Shown here one piece after another: positions 17,445 through 25,477 of a DNA stretch of 32,348 nt (position 1 is the first letter of the stretch; every line of letters starts with the position of its first letter). The notes under the pieces are model-generated. The model made no database searches and had not been told where the DNA came from. It was given only the letters and a program-made list of their open reading frames with translations. Source of the stretch: an uncultured Oscillospiraceae bacterium (lineage in GTDB: Bacteria > Bacillota > Clostridia > Oscillospirales > Oscillospiraceae); assembly GCA_944385415.1 (NCBI GenBank), contig CALWXC010000040.1:1-32348 (forward strand). The letters run 5' to 3'. The position numbers and the translations under genes are program-made.

Positions 17445-17480
17445 TCCAACGCAACAAAATAAAAATTTTGTTGCGTTGGA
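17445..17480 (+). promoter_or_regulatory. 16-bp palindrome upstream of the XerC-type gene
   Basis: TCCAACGCAACAAAAT (17445-17460) and its exact reverse complement (17465-17480) flank AAAA. It ends 11 nt before the AAAGGAG ribosome site of the recombinase gene. No T-run follows. It could be a leader stem, an operator or a recombinase-related site; the sequence alone does not decide. Confidence 0.7.
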
Positions 17481-17503
17481 CGTAGTTAGACAAAGGAGAA
17501 TCT

Positions 17504-18487
17504 ATGACTACCAACGATTGTCCGCAAATTTTGCGGGAATTTCTCAGTTACCATGAAACCATCAAAGGTCAATCGCCCAAGACCGTTTCGGAATACTATT
17601 TAGATTTACGAATGTTTTTACGGTTTATGAAGCTCATGCGTCTGGAGTTGCCATACGATACACCGCTGGATTCCATCTCCATCAAAGATGTGGATCTAGA
17701 ATTTCTGCGTAATATCCATGTGACTGACGTCTATGATTTTCTGTCGTATCTTGCCAATGACCGTACCACTGGAGAATCACCGTCTGATAGCGGCATTGGC
17801 GCAGCAGCCAGAGCGCGAAAACTGTCGGCCATCAAATCCTTTTTCAAGTATCTGACGGTCCGTACAAAACAGTTAGAGGAAAATCCTGTTCAAGACTTGG
17901 AGTTTCCCAAGCTTCGGAAGGCACTCCCAAAATATCTGACGCTGGAAGAATCCAGCCGTCTGCTTCAATCTGTAGCCGGTCCTAATGCCAAACGCGATTA
18001 TGCCATTTTAATGATCTTTCTCAGCTGTGGCATCCGCCGTTCTGAGTTAGTTGGTTTAAACATCACAGATATCTATGAAGACCGTATCCGAGTTGTTGGT
18101 AAAGGCAATAAAGAGCGCATTGTCTATATGGGCAGTAATTGTAAGCAGGCCATTGATGACTATTTGATTGAACGCAACAAAATCGAGTTGACAGATAATC
18201 GTGCGCTGTTCGGCTCCCGCAATGGCAACCGGATTAGTGTCACAGCTGTACACCGCCTGGTCAAAAAGCATCTCCTGGATGCCGGTTTGGACGCTACGCA
18301 GTTTTCCGCTCATAAACTGCGCCATACAGCAGCTACGCTCATGTTATCCGGCGGTGTCGATGTGAAGACGGTCCAGGAGGTTCTGGGCCACGAACATCTG
18401 AATACCACAGAAATCTATACCCATATTGAAAACACGGAATTGAAAATCGCAGCGGAAGCCAACCCTATTTCCAAACTTTCCAAATGA
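17504..18487 (+). CDS. Tyrosine recombinase, XerC type
   Basis: A 327-residue site-specific recombinase. The N-terminal SAM-like DNA-binding domain (about 5-125) precedes a catalytic domain with SCGIRRSELVGL (Arg178), HKLRHTAA (His270, Arg273), LGHEHLNT (His296) and the nucleophile Tyr305 in TEIYTH. All catalytic residues are present. It is close to Xer proteins that resolve chromosome dimers and longer than the second one at 20215. No phage or transposon genes accompany it, so a housekeeping Xer role is favoured. AAAGGAG is 6 nt before ATG, and a palindrome sits in the leader. A terminator follows. Confidence 0.9.
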   Translation: MTTNDCPQILREFLSYHETIKGQSPKTVSEYYLDLRMFLRFMKLMRLELPYDTPLDSISIKDVDLEFLRNIHVTDVYDFLSYLANDRTTGESPSDSGIGAAARARKLSAIKSFFKYLTVRTKQLEENPVQDLEFPKLRKALPKYLTLEESSRLLQSVAGPNAKRDYAILMIFLSCGIRRSELVGLNITDIYEDRIRVVGKGNKERIVYMGSNCKQAIDDYLIERNKIELTDNRALFGSRNGNRISVTAVHRLVKKHLLDAGLDATQFSAHKLRHTAATLMLSGGVDVKTVQEVLGHEHLNTTEIYTHIENTELKIAAEANPISKLSK

Positions 18488-18507
18488 CCACTTCCCTGCT
18501 GCATCCT

Positions 18508-18546
18508 ACCGGGACCCGTTCATTCGCGGGTTCCGGTTAATTTTTT
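18508..18546 (+). terminator. Terminator after the XerC-type gene
   Basis: ACCGGGACCCG (18508-18518) pairs with CGGGTTCCGGT (18527-18537), one G-U pair, 8-nt loop, then TAATTTTTT. It separates the recombinase gene from spoVAD. Confidence 0.85.
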
Positions 18547-18599
18547 CCGGACTGCACATACTATTGCCAAATCTTATATTTGTGCAGGAGTTGATAAAT

Positions 18600-19616
18600 T
18601 TGAGCGTACAGCGCACCGGCCGCCAAACTCTGGTGTTTCAGCATCGTCCGGTTCTCCTGACCACCGCCGCTGTCGGCGGAAAAAAAGAGCTGGAAGGTCC
18701 GCTGCACCAATGGTTTGACCATCTGAACCCCGATACAAAATTCGGCCAGCCCTCTTGGGAAAAAGCAGAAACCCAAATGCAGTCCCTGGCTGTGCAAACA
18801 GCGCTGGAAAAAGCCCATCTACAGTCAAAGGACATTGATATTCTTTTTGGCGGCGATTTGCTGAATCAATGTATCGGCACCAGTTTTTGTCTTCGGGATT
18901 TGAGTATTCCGTTTCTCGGGCTGTATGGAGCTTGCTCCACCATGGCAGAAAGCTTGCTGCTGGGCTCTATGGCTATCAGCGGCGGCTTTGCACAGCGTGT
19001 CATTGCCATGACCTCCTCTCATTTTGCCTCCGCAGAGCGGCAATACCGGTTCCCGTTGGTCTATGGCGGGCAGCGTCCGCCTACAGCCCAGTGGACTGTC
19101 ACCGGCTCTGGATGCGCTGTGTTAGGCCGGGAAGGAAGCGGGCCGAGAATCACTGCCGCCACCATCGGACGTGTCGTAGACTGGGGCATAAAAGATGCCA
19201 ACAACATGGGCGCAGCAATGGCACCAGCGGCCTATGACACCTTGACCCAACATTTTAAAGATTTGAATATTGGCCCTGATGCCTATGATCTCATTGTCAC
19301 CGGCGATCTGGGACAGCTGGGATGGCAGATTGTTGGGGACCTGTTCGCCAAGGATGGCATTGCCATGGATGGCGTATATCAAGACTGCGGCATCATGATT
19401 TACGATCAGAAAACGCAGGATGTCCATGCAGGCGGTTCCGGCTGTGGTTGCAGTGCAGTGGTTTTGTGCGGCTATTTATATCGGCAAATGTTGGAACATC
19501 GCTATCGTAAAATTCTTTTCTGCGGTACCGGCGCATTGCTGTCTCCCACTTCAACCCAGCAAAAAGAATCCACCCCTGGCATCTGTCATGCAATTGCCAT
19601 AGAACTGGAGGATTGA
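18600..19616 (+). CDS. spoVAD: Stage V sporulation protein AD
   Basis: Part of the SpoVA channel that moves calcium-dipicolinate into the forespore and out at germination; SpoVAD binds dipicolinate. The thiolase-fold protein reads VLLTTAAVGGKKELEGPL, DILFGGDLLNQ, FLGLYGACSTMAESL, VTGSGCAVLG, GIKDANNMGAAMAPAA and HAGGSGCGCSAVV, all SpoVAD-like. The TTG at 18600 gives 338 residues, the usual size, and has CAGGAG 9 nt upstream; an ATG at 18564 lacks a site and would add non-family residues. CATACTA at 18557-18563 resembles a sigma-G -10, but the -35 is weak. spoVAC is not upstream, where it usually lies. Confidence 0.94.
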   Translation: MSVQRTGRQTLVFQHRPVLLTTAAVGGKKELEGPLHQWFDHLNPDTKFGQPSWEKAETQMQSLAVQTALEKAHLQSKDIDILFGGDLLNQCIGTSFCLRDLSIPFLGLYGACSTMAESLLLGSMAISGGFAQRVIAMTSSHFASAERQYRFPLVYGGQRPPTAQWTVTGSGCAVLGREGSGPRITAATIGRVVDWGIKDANNMGAAMAPAAYDTLTQHFKDLNIGPDAYDLIVTGDLGQLGWQIVGDLFAKDGIAMDGVYQDCGIMIYDQKTQDVHAGGSGCGCSAVVLCGYLYRQMLEHRYRKILFCGTGALLSPTSTQQKESTPGICHAIAIELED

Positions 19617-19620
19617 TTCC

Positions 19621-19977
19621 ATGGAATATCTGAAAGCATTTTTAGTTGGTGGTGCCTTTTGCGCTCTGGGTCAAATTCTCATTGACCGTACCAAGCTAAC
19701 ACCGGCCCGGATCCTGGTCAGCTTTGTAGTAGCAGGCGTCATTCTGGGTGGCCTGGGTGTCTATGAAGCCATTGTGGACTTTGCCGGAACCGGTGCCACG
19801 ATTCCCCTGACCGGCTTTGGCTATACACTGGCCAAAGGTGTCCGAGAGTCCGTGCAGGAAAACGGATGGGTCGGCGCACTTCTCGGCGGTGCGACAGCCA
19901 GTGCAGGCGGTGTAACGGCAGCTATTTTTTTTGGATATCTTGCCGCATTGATTTTTAAACCGAAGGATAAAAGCTAA
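19621..19977 (+). CDS. spoVAE: Stage V sporulation protein AE (SpoVAEb type)
   Basis: A 118-residue membrane subunit of the SpoVA channel. It starts MEYLKAFLVGGAFCALGQILID with helices at about 4-21, 29-50, 82-112, and contains the family segments RTKLTPARILVSFV and GATIPLTGFGYTLAKGV. GGAGGA before the ATG lies in the end of spoVAD, with a 4-nt gap, so the two are one operon. Confidence 0.94.
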   Translation: MEYLKAFLVGGAFCALGQILIDRTKLTPARILVSFVVAGVILGGLGVYEAIVDFAGTGATIPLTGFGYTLAKGVRESVQENGWVGALLGGATASAGGVTAAIFFGYLAALIFKPKDKS

Positions 19978-20036
19978 AAAACGGGATAACCTATCTCTGC
20001 GGAACACCGCAAATATTGATTTGGGAGGACTCCAAA

Positions 20037-20159
20037 ATGGATAAGGCAACCAATCAGAACAAGAATCAGAAGATGAAGAACAAAGCACAGAACATGGAGC
20101 AGAACAAGGCTCAGAACGGCATGGAGAGCAACTGCCAGAAGCAGGACTGCAAAGGCTGA
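20037..20159 (+). CDS. Small Asn/Gln/Lys-rich protein, possibly spore-related
   Basis: A 40-residue protein too short for routine calling. It starts MDKATNQNKNQ and ends with a Cys pair (NCQKQDCKG; Cys33, Cys38). About half its residues are Asn, Gln or Lys, with no hydrophobic stretch, so it is probably disordered and soluble. GGGAGGA 8 nt before ATG strongly supports translation. It is 59 nt after spoVAE and before a strong terminator, so shares the sporulation transcript or a nearby promoter. The composition recalls small acid-soluble or coat-associated spore proteins, but no family is recognised. Confidence 0.7.
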   Translation: MDKATNQNKNQKMKNKAQNMEQNKAQNGMESNCQKQDCKG

Positions 20160-20180
20160 TCCCAATCCCGCCAATAGCGA

Positions 20181-20216
20181 AAAAGAGTGGCCACTCCTGC
20201 GAGTGACCACTCTTTT
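20181..20216. terminator. Bidirectional terminator between spoVA genes and xerD
   Basis: AAAAGAGTGGCCACTC pairs with GAGTGACCACTCTTTT around a 4-nt loop, with one C-A mismatch. A-tract and T-tract on the two sides allow use from both directions. It overlaps the last bases of the minus-strand recombinase stop codon. Confidence 0.85.
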
Positions 20217-21099
20217 AATATGCTTTTGGATGGAACTTATTATAGACATTCTTTAGATTCTGTTTGACCAGCTGGGTGTAGATGTGTGTGGAAGAAATAT
20301 CACTGTGTCCCAGCATCTCCTGTATGGACCGCAAGTCAGCACCGTTCTCCAGCAAGTGCGCCGCAAAGCTATGACGCAGTGTATGGGGTGTAATATCTTT
20401 GTCGATCTCAGCCAGTTCCTGATAGTGCTTGACGATCTTCCAGAATCCCTGTCTGGACATCCGCTCACCACTCAGGTTGACAAATAAGGATTGTTCCTCA
20501 GGATGAGCGATTAACTTGGGCCGGACATCCTGAATGTAATCTGTCAGCGCCTGCACTGCCGCAGGATACAGCGGAATAATACGGCTCTTCCCTGTCGGTC
20601 CACACTTGATAAAGCAACCCGGCAAATTGACATCACTAACATTTAAAGATATCAGCTCTGTCACACGAATACCGGTGGCATACAGCAACTCCAGCATAGC
20701 TTTATCCCGAAATCCCTTGGCGTCAGTGCATTTCGGCTGGGCCAACAACAGCTCGACCTCTTTACCGGTCAGAATCTGTGGCAGCTTCTTTTCAGTCTTT
20801 TGGACCTGAATATTCCGGACTGGATTTTCTCCAACACATCCAAGGTTTAAAAGATAATGATAGAAACATTTTAAGGAAGCCAAGGTGCGGGAGATGGTGG
20901 CAGGCGATTTGCCCTGCTCCGTAAGCCAGTGGGTATATGCGATGACCTGCGGCCGCTCCACTGTCTCAGGCTCCAGTTCCTGGGTCTGTAAATAGTGGAT
21001 AAATTGCTGTACATCCCGCATATACGAGGTAGTGGTATTCCGAGAAGCCTGTTTTTCGTTGATCAAATAGTTCTCGAATCCATCCAGTAAAGTTGCCAT
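20215..21099 (-). CDS. xerD: Tyrosine recombinase, XerD type
   Basis: A 294-residue tyrosine recombinase with N-terminal core-binding domain (LLDGFENYLINEKQAS...) and catalytic domain: ATGIRVTELISL (Arg I), HTLRHSFAAHLLENGADL (His, Arg II), MLGHSDISSTHIYTQL (His III and Tyr). Length and the C-terminal KFHPKAY match XerD rather than phage integrases. It likely works with the XerC-type protein at 17504 at dif. ATG at 21099 has GAAGAGG 8 nt upstream; a GTG at 21129 is possible but its GGAG is only 2 nt away. Confidence 0.88.
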   Translation of the reverse strand: MATLLDGFENYLINEKQASRNTTTSYMRDVQQFIHYLQTQELEPETVERPQVIAYTHWLTEQGKSPATISRTLASLKCFYHYLLNLGCVGENPVRNIQVQKTEKKLPQILTGKEVELLLAQPKCTDAKGFRDKAMLELLYATGIRVTELISLNVSDVNLPGCFIKCGPTGKSRIIPLYPAAVQALTDYIQDVRPKLIAHPEEQSLFVNLSGERMSRQGFWKIVKHYQELAEIDKDITPHTLRHSFAAHLLENGADLRSIQEMLGHSDISSTHIYTQLVKQNLKNVYNKFHPKAY

Positions 21100-21620
21100 G
21101 TCTCTGTCCTCTTCTTTGCCATGATTCACCGCTCCATCTTTTCACAAATCCATGATTTGTATACAGGCAGATCATATCATCCACACCAGCAGACGAAGCG
21201 GTATCAAATTGTTGTAGAAAAACACCTTTACCGCAGAAAAATAAGCCACGCGGAAAAGCGGAAAAACAAACGATCAGAAGGGTACGGCAAACTGCACTGG
21301 ATCTATGTGTGGGGGTGCGATGCGCATTCAAACAGCCGAAACTCTATTTCTCGACCGCACAATGCTGGACTAAAACAAATGTAATATCTACCAGACGCTC
21401 TCGATACGATTACTATACTGGAATCAACGGGAAATTGCAAGGAAAATACGAAAATTTTCAAATATTTGTGCAGAATGACGTAGTATTATGTATACACATT
21501 ATGTCAACTTTAATCTAGACAGCAGGTTTTGCCACGAAAATTGTGAACATAGTGCACAAAGTACTTATGCAGGAATTCTTGCAAAACGCCGCGGTTGTGC
21601 TATGCAGGAGTTCTTGCATT
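21100..21620. other. AT-rich intergenic stretch with repeats, no gene seen
   Basis: About 520 bp between the xerD start and the stop of the membrane-protein gene, much richer in A and T than its surroundings from about 21340. Open frames here lack ribosome sites and protein-like content. It holds an interrupted palindrome at 21541-21559 and two copies of a 16-bp imperfect palindrome (21568-21583, 21603-21618). No recognised small RNA or riboswitch was seen. Confidence 0.6.
21568..21618. repeat. Pair of 16-bp imperfect palindromes in direct repeat
   Basis: TGCAGGAATTCTTGCA (21568-21583) and TGCAGGAGTTCTTGCA (21603-21618) differ at one base, are both near-palindromic and are 35 bp apart. The second ends 2 nt beyond the stop of the minus-strand membrane gene. 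They look like protein-binding half-palindromes or degenerate mobile repeats. Confidence 0.65.
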
Positions 21621-22016
21621 TTACCGTCTTGTCAATCGTGTCCCCACCAGACCGCTGATAAAAACAGCACATGCGATGACAATCCAGAGAACAGCACCCT
21701 CATCGCTGCCCTCCTGCGGCCAGACCGTGTTTTTGAACAGTGCAAACAGTGCCGTCCAGAGAATACCATATCCGCAGGCAATGGGCAGCGGATATTTTCC
21801 GATCAATTTAATCATAGGCAGCGGCGCCAGCAGATAGAATACCGCCGCCGTCAGATAGGACAAATATCGAATGCCTGTCTGCGGTACCCACTGTCGTATG
21901 GCGATCATGCCACTCAAAGCCGCAACAGCCAACAGCAGTACCAGCGGCACAGCGACACCCCGGAGTATCAGTTGCCACGGCTTCCATTGGCCGGTCCGTT
22001 TCGCAGTTCTTGTCAT
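21621..22016 (-). CDS. Small four-helix membrane protein of unknown function
   Basis: A 131-residue protein not assigned to a family. A basic N-terminus (MTRTAKRTGQWKPW) is followed by four hydrophobic helices at about 15-40, 49-72, 77-95 and 107-126, and it ends GTRLTRR, so N- and C-termini are probably cytoplasmic. AAAGGAG 9 nt before ATG makes translation credible. It diverges from ppk1 with a 176-bp gap. The plus-strand frame over the same region has no such start signal and no membrane pattern, and is taken as a shadow. Confidence 0.75.
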   Translation of the reverse strand: MTRTAKRTGQWKPWQLILRGVAVPLVLLLAVAALSGMIAIRQWVPQTGIRYLSYLTAAVFYLLAPLPMIKLIGKYPLPIACGYGILWTALFALFKNTVWPQEGSDEGAVLWIVIACAVFISGLVGTRLTRR

Positions 22017-22092
22017 GATGGTCCACTCCTTTTATCTGGTTCAATTTTCCCATATCAGCTGCCCCGATTTCCAAAATTTTTTAAAAATACCG

Positions 22093-22121
22093 TGGCAACT
22101 TCCTGTTATATGTAGTATGAT
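22093..22121 (+). promoter_or_regulatory. Candidate ppk1 promoter
   Basis: TGGCAA (22093-22098), 17-bp spacer, TATGAT (22116-22121), giving a leader of about 65 nt. The -10 is good and the -35 is poor. Confidence 0.45.
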
Positions 22122-22192
22122 AATGGAAGGGTAAATATGAACGTGCCATAGAACGCCCAAGAGATTGTTGTGCTACGCAAGGAGAGGTTATC

Positions 22193-24361
22193 ATGTCTGA
22201 ACATCCCGCGAAACGGACCCGAGATTACAGTTATACACAGAATCGCGAACTCAGTTGGCTTCGCTTCAATCGCCGTGTACTGGAAGAGGCCGCCGATCAA
22301 ACGGTTCCGTTACTGGAGCGGCTGAAATTTATTTCCATTTTCACCAGCAATCTGGATGAGTTCTTCATGGTACGTGTCGGCAGTTTGTTTGACCTGTCGT
22401 TGATTTCTCCGGATGAGATCGACAACAAGTGCAATATGACTCCAGGTCAACAGCTGGAACGGATCTACGAAACCATCCCCAGTCTGGTGGCTTTGAAAGA
22501 CCAGATTTTTCATACAGTCACCCAGCAGTTGGCACAGATGGATATTCTTGACCTTGGGCTTTCCGAGCCGCTGCCAGAAGAAAAAAAATTTATCAGCCAA
22601 TATTTTAAAGCTAAGGTTCTGCCCATCCTGTCGCCGCAGATTGTCGACGTACATCACCCCTTCCCTCACCTGGTTAATAAGGGGCTATATATCGCTGCAC
22701 TGCTTCAGGACAAAAAAGACGGGCAGTCTTTGGGCCTGATCCCTGTGCCGGATGCGTTGCCACAGTTTATTATCATGCCGGACCACCCCAATCACTATAT
22801 TCGGACAGAAGATGTAATCCTCCAATGGGCTCCTACACTGTTCGGCAGTTACAAGGTGCTAAATGCCTGTGTAATCTCTGTGACCCGGAATGCAGATATC
22901 GGCTTTGATGAAGAGAAGTTCGACGACAATGACGGAGATTTCCGGAACCGCATGAGCAAGCTTTTAAAGAAGCGTTCCCACTTGGCGATTGTCCGTCTGG
23001 AAATCAACGGCACTGCCGAAGGCGACTTCCTCAAGATGCTCAAGCGCCGCATCAATGTCCATGATCATCAGATCTACTTTGATCAGGCCCCGTTGAATAT
23101 GAAGTACGTCTACGGTCTGATTAAGGCCCTGCCGGAGACAACCGTCCAGCCCCTGGAATTCACCCCCTATGTCCCCCGCTGGCCGGAATGCCTGGACCCC
23201 AATCGCAGCATGATCGAACAGATTCAGCAGCGGGATCAGATGCTCTTTTTCCCCTTTGATAAAGTTGACCCATTCCTGCGGCTGCTCAGTGAAGCAGCAG
23301 ACCGTCCGGATGTAGTTTCCATTAAAATCACCATTTACCGGTTGGCGTCTTCCTCTAAAATTGCCCACATTCTCTGCCGGGCTGCCGAGAACGGGAAAGA
23401 AGTCACAGTCCTGATGGAACTGCGGGCTCGGTTTGATGAGGCCAATAACATCTCTTGGTCCCGTCTGCTGGAGGATGCCGGCTGCCGCGTGATTTACGGC
23501 GTAGAGGATTTCAAATGTCACAGCAAAATCTGCCTGATTACTTTGCGCCAAAAAGATCAGCTTCGTTATATCACCCAAATCGGTACCGGCAATTATAACG
23601 AAAAAACAAACACCATGTACACCGATCTGAGCCTGATGACAGCATCTGAGCAAATTGGTATTGACGGTACTGTATTTTTCCAAAATATGCTGGTAGGCAA
23701 TCTGGAAGGCAGCTACGATCATTTATTGGTAGCCCCTATCGGCATCAAGCAACTGCTGCTGAACATGATTGACCGGGAAATCGCCAAAGGCCCCAACGGT
23801 TATATCTGTATCAAGGCCAACTCCATGACGGAACGCGATGTCATGGATAAGCTCTCTGAGGCCTCATGTGCCGGCGTAAACATCCATTTGATTCTCCGCG
23901 GTATCTGCTGTCTGCGGCCCGGAATTCCCGGCAAAACAGAACACATCCACGTCACCAGCATTGTGGGTCGGTTTCTGGAGCACGCACGCATTTACTGCTT
24001 TGGCCGTGGAGCTGACGCCAAATATTACATTGCCTCCGCTGACCTGATGACACGCAATCTGAATCGCCGTGTGGAGATCGCTTGTCCCATTGAAGATCCA
24101 GAGCTGTGCCAGATGCTCCAGGAGATTTTAACCACAGAGTTGGCTGACAACGTCAAAGCCAGCAGCTTGCAGCCGGATGGCTCTTATTTCCGAAAGAGCA
24201 ATGCCACATCCCATATTGACAGCCAAGCCTTTTTTATGGAGCATTCTTTGCACAAACCGGTGCCGGTACAGAAGAAACCGGATGGAGGTGTCAAAACCAA
24301 TCATCTTTCTTGGAAGAATCGATTCTTAGGATTGTTCAGTGGAATACAGAAAAAGAAGTAA
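22193..24361 (+). CDS. ppk1: Polyphosphate kinase 1
   Basis: Makes long-chain polyphosphate from ATP. The 722-residue protein has the four-part PPK1 layout: N-terminal helical domain (NRELSWLRFNRRVLEEA), head domain (HPFPHLVNKGLYIA), and two PLD-like catalytic domains. His443 in CHSKICLI aligns with the autophosphorylated His of E. coli PPK, and His597 in EHARIYCFGRG is the second catalytic His. QIGTGNYNEKTNTMYTDLSL and DLMTRNLNRRVEIACP are also conserved. The last 60 residues are a basic tail. AAGGAGAGG precedes ATG. No phosphate regulon genes are adjacent. Confidence 0.96.
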   Translation: MSEHPAKRTRDYSYTQNRELSWLRFNRRVLEEAADQTVPLLERLKFISIFTSNLDEFFMVRVGSLFDLSLISPDEIDNKCNMTPGQQLERIYETIPSLVALKDQIFHTVTQQLAQMDILDLGLSEPLPEEKKFISQYFKAKVLPILSPQIVDVHHPFPHLVNKGLYIAALLQDKKDGQSLGLIPVPDALPQFIIMPDHPNHYIRTEDVILQWAPTLFGSYKVLNACVISVTRNADIGFDEEKFDDNDGDFRNRMSKLLKKRSHLAIVRLEINGTAEGDFLKMLKRRINVHDHQIYFDQAPLNMKYVYGLIKALPETTVQPLEFTPYVPRWPECLDPNRSMIEQIQQRDQMLFFPFDKVDPFLRLLSEAADRPDVVSIKITIYRLASSSKIAHILCRAAENGKEVTVLMELRARFDEANNISWSRLLEDAGCRVIYGVEDFKCHSKICLITLRQKDQLRYITQIGTGNYNEKTNTMYTDLSLMTASEQIGIDGTVFFQNMLVGNLEGSYDHLLVAPIGIKQLLLNMIDREIAKGPNGYICIKANSMTERDVMDKLSEASCAGVNIHLILRGICCLRPGIPGKTEHIHVTSIVGRFLEHARIYCFGRGADAKYYIASADLMTRNLNRRVEIACPIEDPELCQMLQEILTTELADNVKASSLQPDGSYFRKSNATSHIDSQAFFMEHSLHKPVPVQKKPDGGVKTNHLSWKNRFLGLFSGIQKKK

Positions 24362-24363
24362 GC

Positions 24364-24411
24364 AAAGCCGCCGCCGTTCCCCTTTTCCAGGAACAGCGGC
24401 GGCTTTATAAA
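24364..24411 (+). terminator. Terminator after ppk1
   Basis: AAAGCCGCCGC (24364-24374) pairs with GCGGCGGCTTT (24396-24406), with an inner GTTCC/GGAAC stem and a T/A-rich tail. Confidence 0.85.
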
Positions 24412-24412
24412 T

Positions 24413-24444
24413 AAAAAAGTGCCAGGCCCTAAAGGGTCTGGCAC
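24413..24444 (-). terminator. Terminator after the GGGtGRT gene
   Basis: On the minus strand GTGCCAGACCC pairs with GGGCCTGGCAC (one G-U pair, 4-nt loop) and is followed by six T residues (24413-24418). It ends the scaffold-GGGtGRT transcript. Confidence 0.88.
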
Positions 24445-24460
24445 AAAGGTGTAAAAGAGA

Positions 24461-25459
24461 TTACTTCAGGCTCTCAGCAACCGCAACAGCGCAAGCCACA
24501 GTCATACCGACCATGGGGTTGTTGCCAGCGCCCAGGAAGCCCATCATCTCAACGTGAGCAGGCACAGAGGAAGAGCCAGCGAACTGCGCATCGCTGTGCA
24601 TACGGCCCATGGTGTCAGTCATGCCGTAGGAAGCGGGACCAGCGGCCATGTTATCAGGGTGCAGCGTACGGCCAGTGCCGCCTCCGGAGGCAACAGAGAA
24701 GTACTTCTTACCCTGCTCAATGCACTCCTTCTTGTAGGTGCCGGCAACAGGATGCTGGAAGCGGGTGGGGTTGGTGGAGTTACCAGTGATGGAGACATCC
24801 ACGCCCTCCAGATGCATGATGGCCACGCCCTCGCGGACGTCGTCAGCACCGTAGCAACGAACGTTGGCACGCTCACCCTCAGAGTAACGGATCTCCTTGA
24901 CAATGTTGACCTTGCCGGTGGCATAGTCGAACTGGGTCTGAACGTAGGTGAAGCCGTTGATCCGGGAAATGATCTGAGCAGCATCCTTACCCAAGCCGTT
25001 CAGGATGACGCGCAGGGGCTCTTTACGGGCCTTGTTGGCGTTCTTGACGATACCGATGGCACCCTCAGCAGCAGCGAAGGACTCGTGGCCAGCCAGGAAC
25101 GCAAAGCACTTGGACTCGTCGCTCAGCAGCATAGCGCCCAAGTTGCCGTGGCCGATACCGACCTTACGGTCATCAGCAACGGAGCCGTCGATGCAGAATG
25201 CCTGCAGGCCCTCACCGATGGCCTTGGCAGCCTCGGCAGCAGTCTTAACGCCCTTCTTCAGAGCAATAGCGGAACCCATGCAGTAAGCCCAGGCGGCATT
25301 CTCAAAGCAGATGGGCTGAATGCCCTTGACAATCTCGTAGGGATCGAAGCCCTTCTCCTGGCAAATGGCGCGGCACTCCTCGATATCCTTGATACCGTAG
25401 TTGGCGAGGACACCGTTGATCTTGTTGATTCTTCTCTCGTAGCTTTCAAACAGAGCCAT
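24461..25459 (-). CDS. GGGtGRT protein (conserved, function unknown)
   Basis: A 332-residue cytoplasmic protein with the motif that names its family, GGGTGRT (259-265), inside SVASGGGTGRTLHPDNMAAG. Other conserved-looking stretches are IGHGNLGAMLL, FLAGHESFAAAEGA, GNSTNPTRFQHPVAGTYK and a Gly/Ala-rich C-terminus MMGFLGAGNNPMVGMTVA. It has eight Cys residues (29, 33, 51, 60, 89, 118, 202, 246), so metal or cluster binding is possible, but there is no classical CxxC ferredoxin pattern. It is 18 nt after the scaffold gene with GGGAGG before ATG, so the two are co-transcribed. The pair is known in gut anaerobes; the reaction is not. The codon choice is strongly biased, suggesting high expression. 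Confidence 0.93.
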   Translation of the reverse strand: MALFESYERRINKINGVLANYGIKDIEECRAICQEKGFDPYEIVKGIQPICFENAAWAYCMGSAIALKKGVKTAAEAAKAIGEGLQAFCIDGSVADDRKVGIGHGNLGAMLLSDESKCFAFLAGHESFAAAEGAIGIVKNANKARKEPLRVILNGLGKDAAQIISRINGFTYVQTQFDYATGKVNIVKEIRYSEGERANVRCYGADDVREGVAIMHLEGVDVSITGNSTNPTRFQHPVAGTYKKECIEQGKKYFSVASGGGTGRTLHPDNMAAGPASYGMTDTMGRMHSDAQFAGSSSVPAHVEMMGFLGAGNNPMVGMTVACAVAVAESLK

Positions 25460-25477
25460 TTTCGTTGTCCTCCCCTC

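Noticed and set aside
17504..21129. Integrative mobile element carried between the two tyrosine recombinases
   Set aside because: Between them lie spoVAD, spoVAE and a small protein; there are no cargo, att repeats, relaxase or phage genes, and both proteins look like Xer.
21121..21384. 87-codon plus-strand frame upstream of xerD
   Set aside because: Composition is atypical and no ribosome site was found.
21543..22115. 190-codon plus-strand open frame in the ppk1 upstream region
   Set aside because: No good ribosome site and no domain pattern, whereas the opposite strand encodes a four-helix protein with AAAGGAG.
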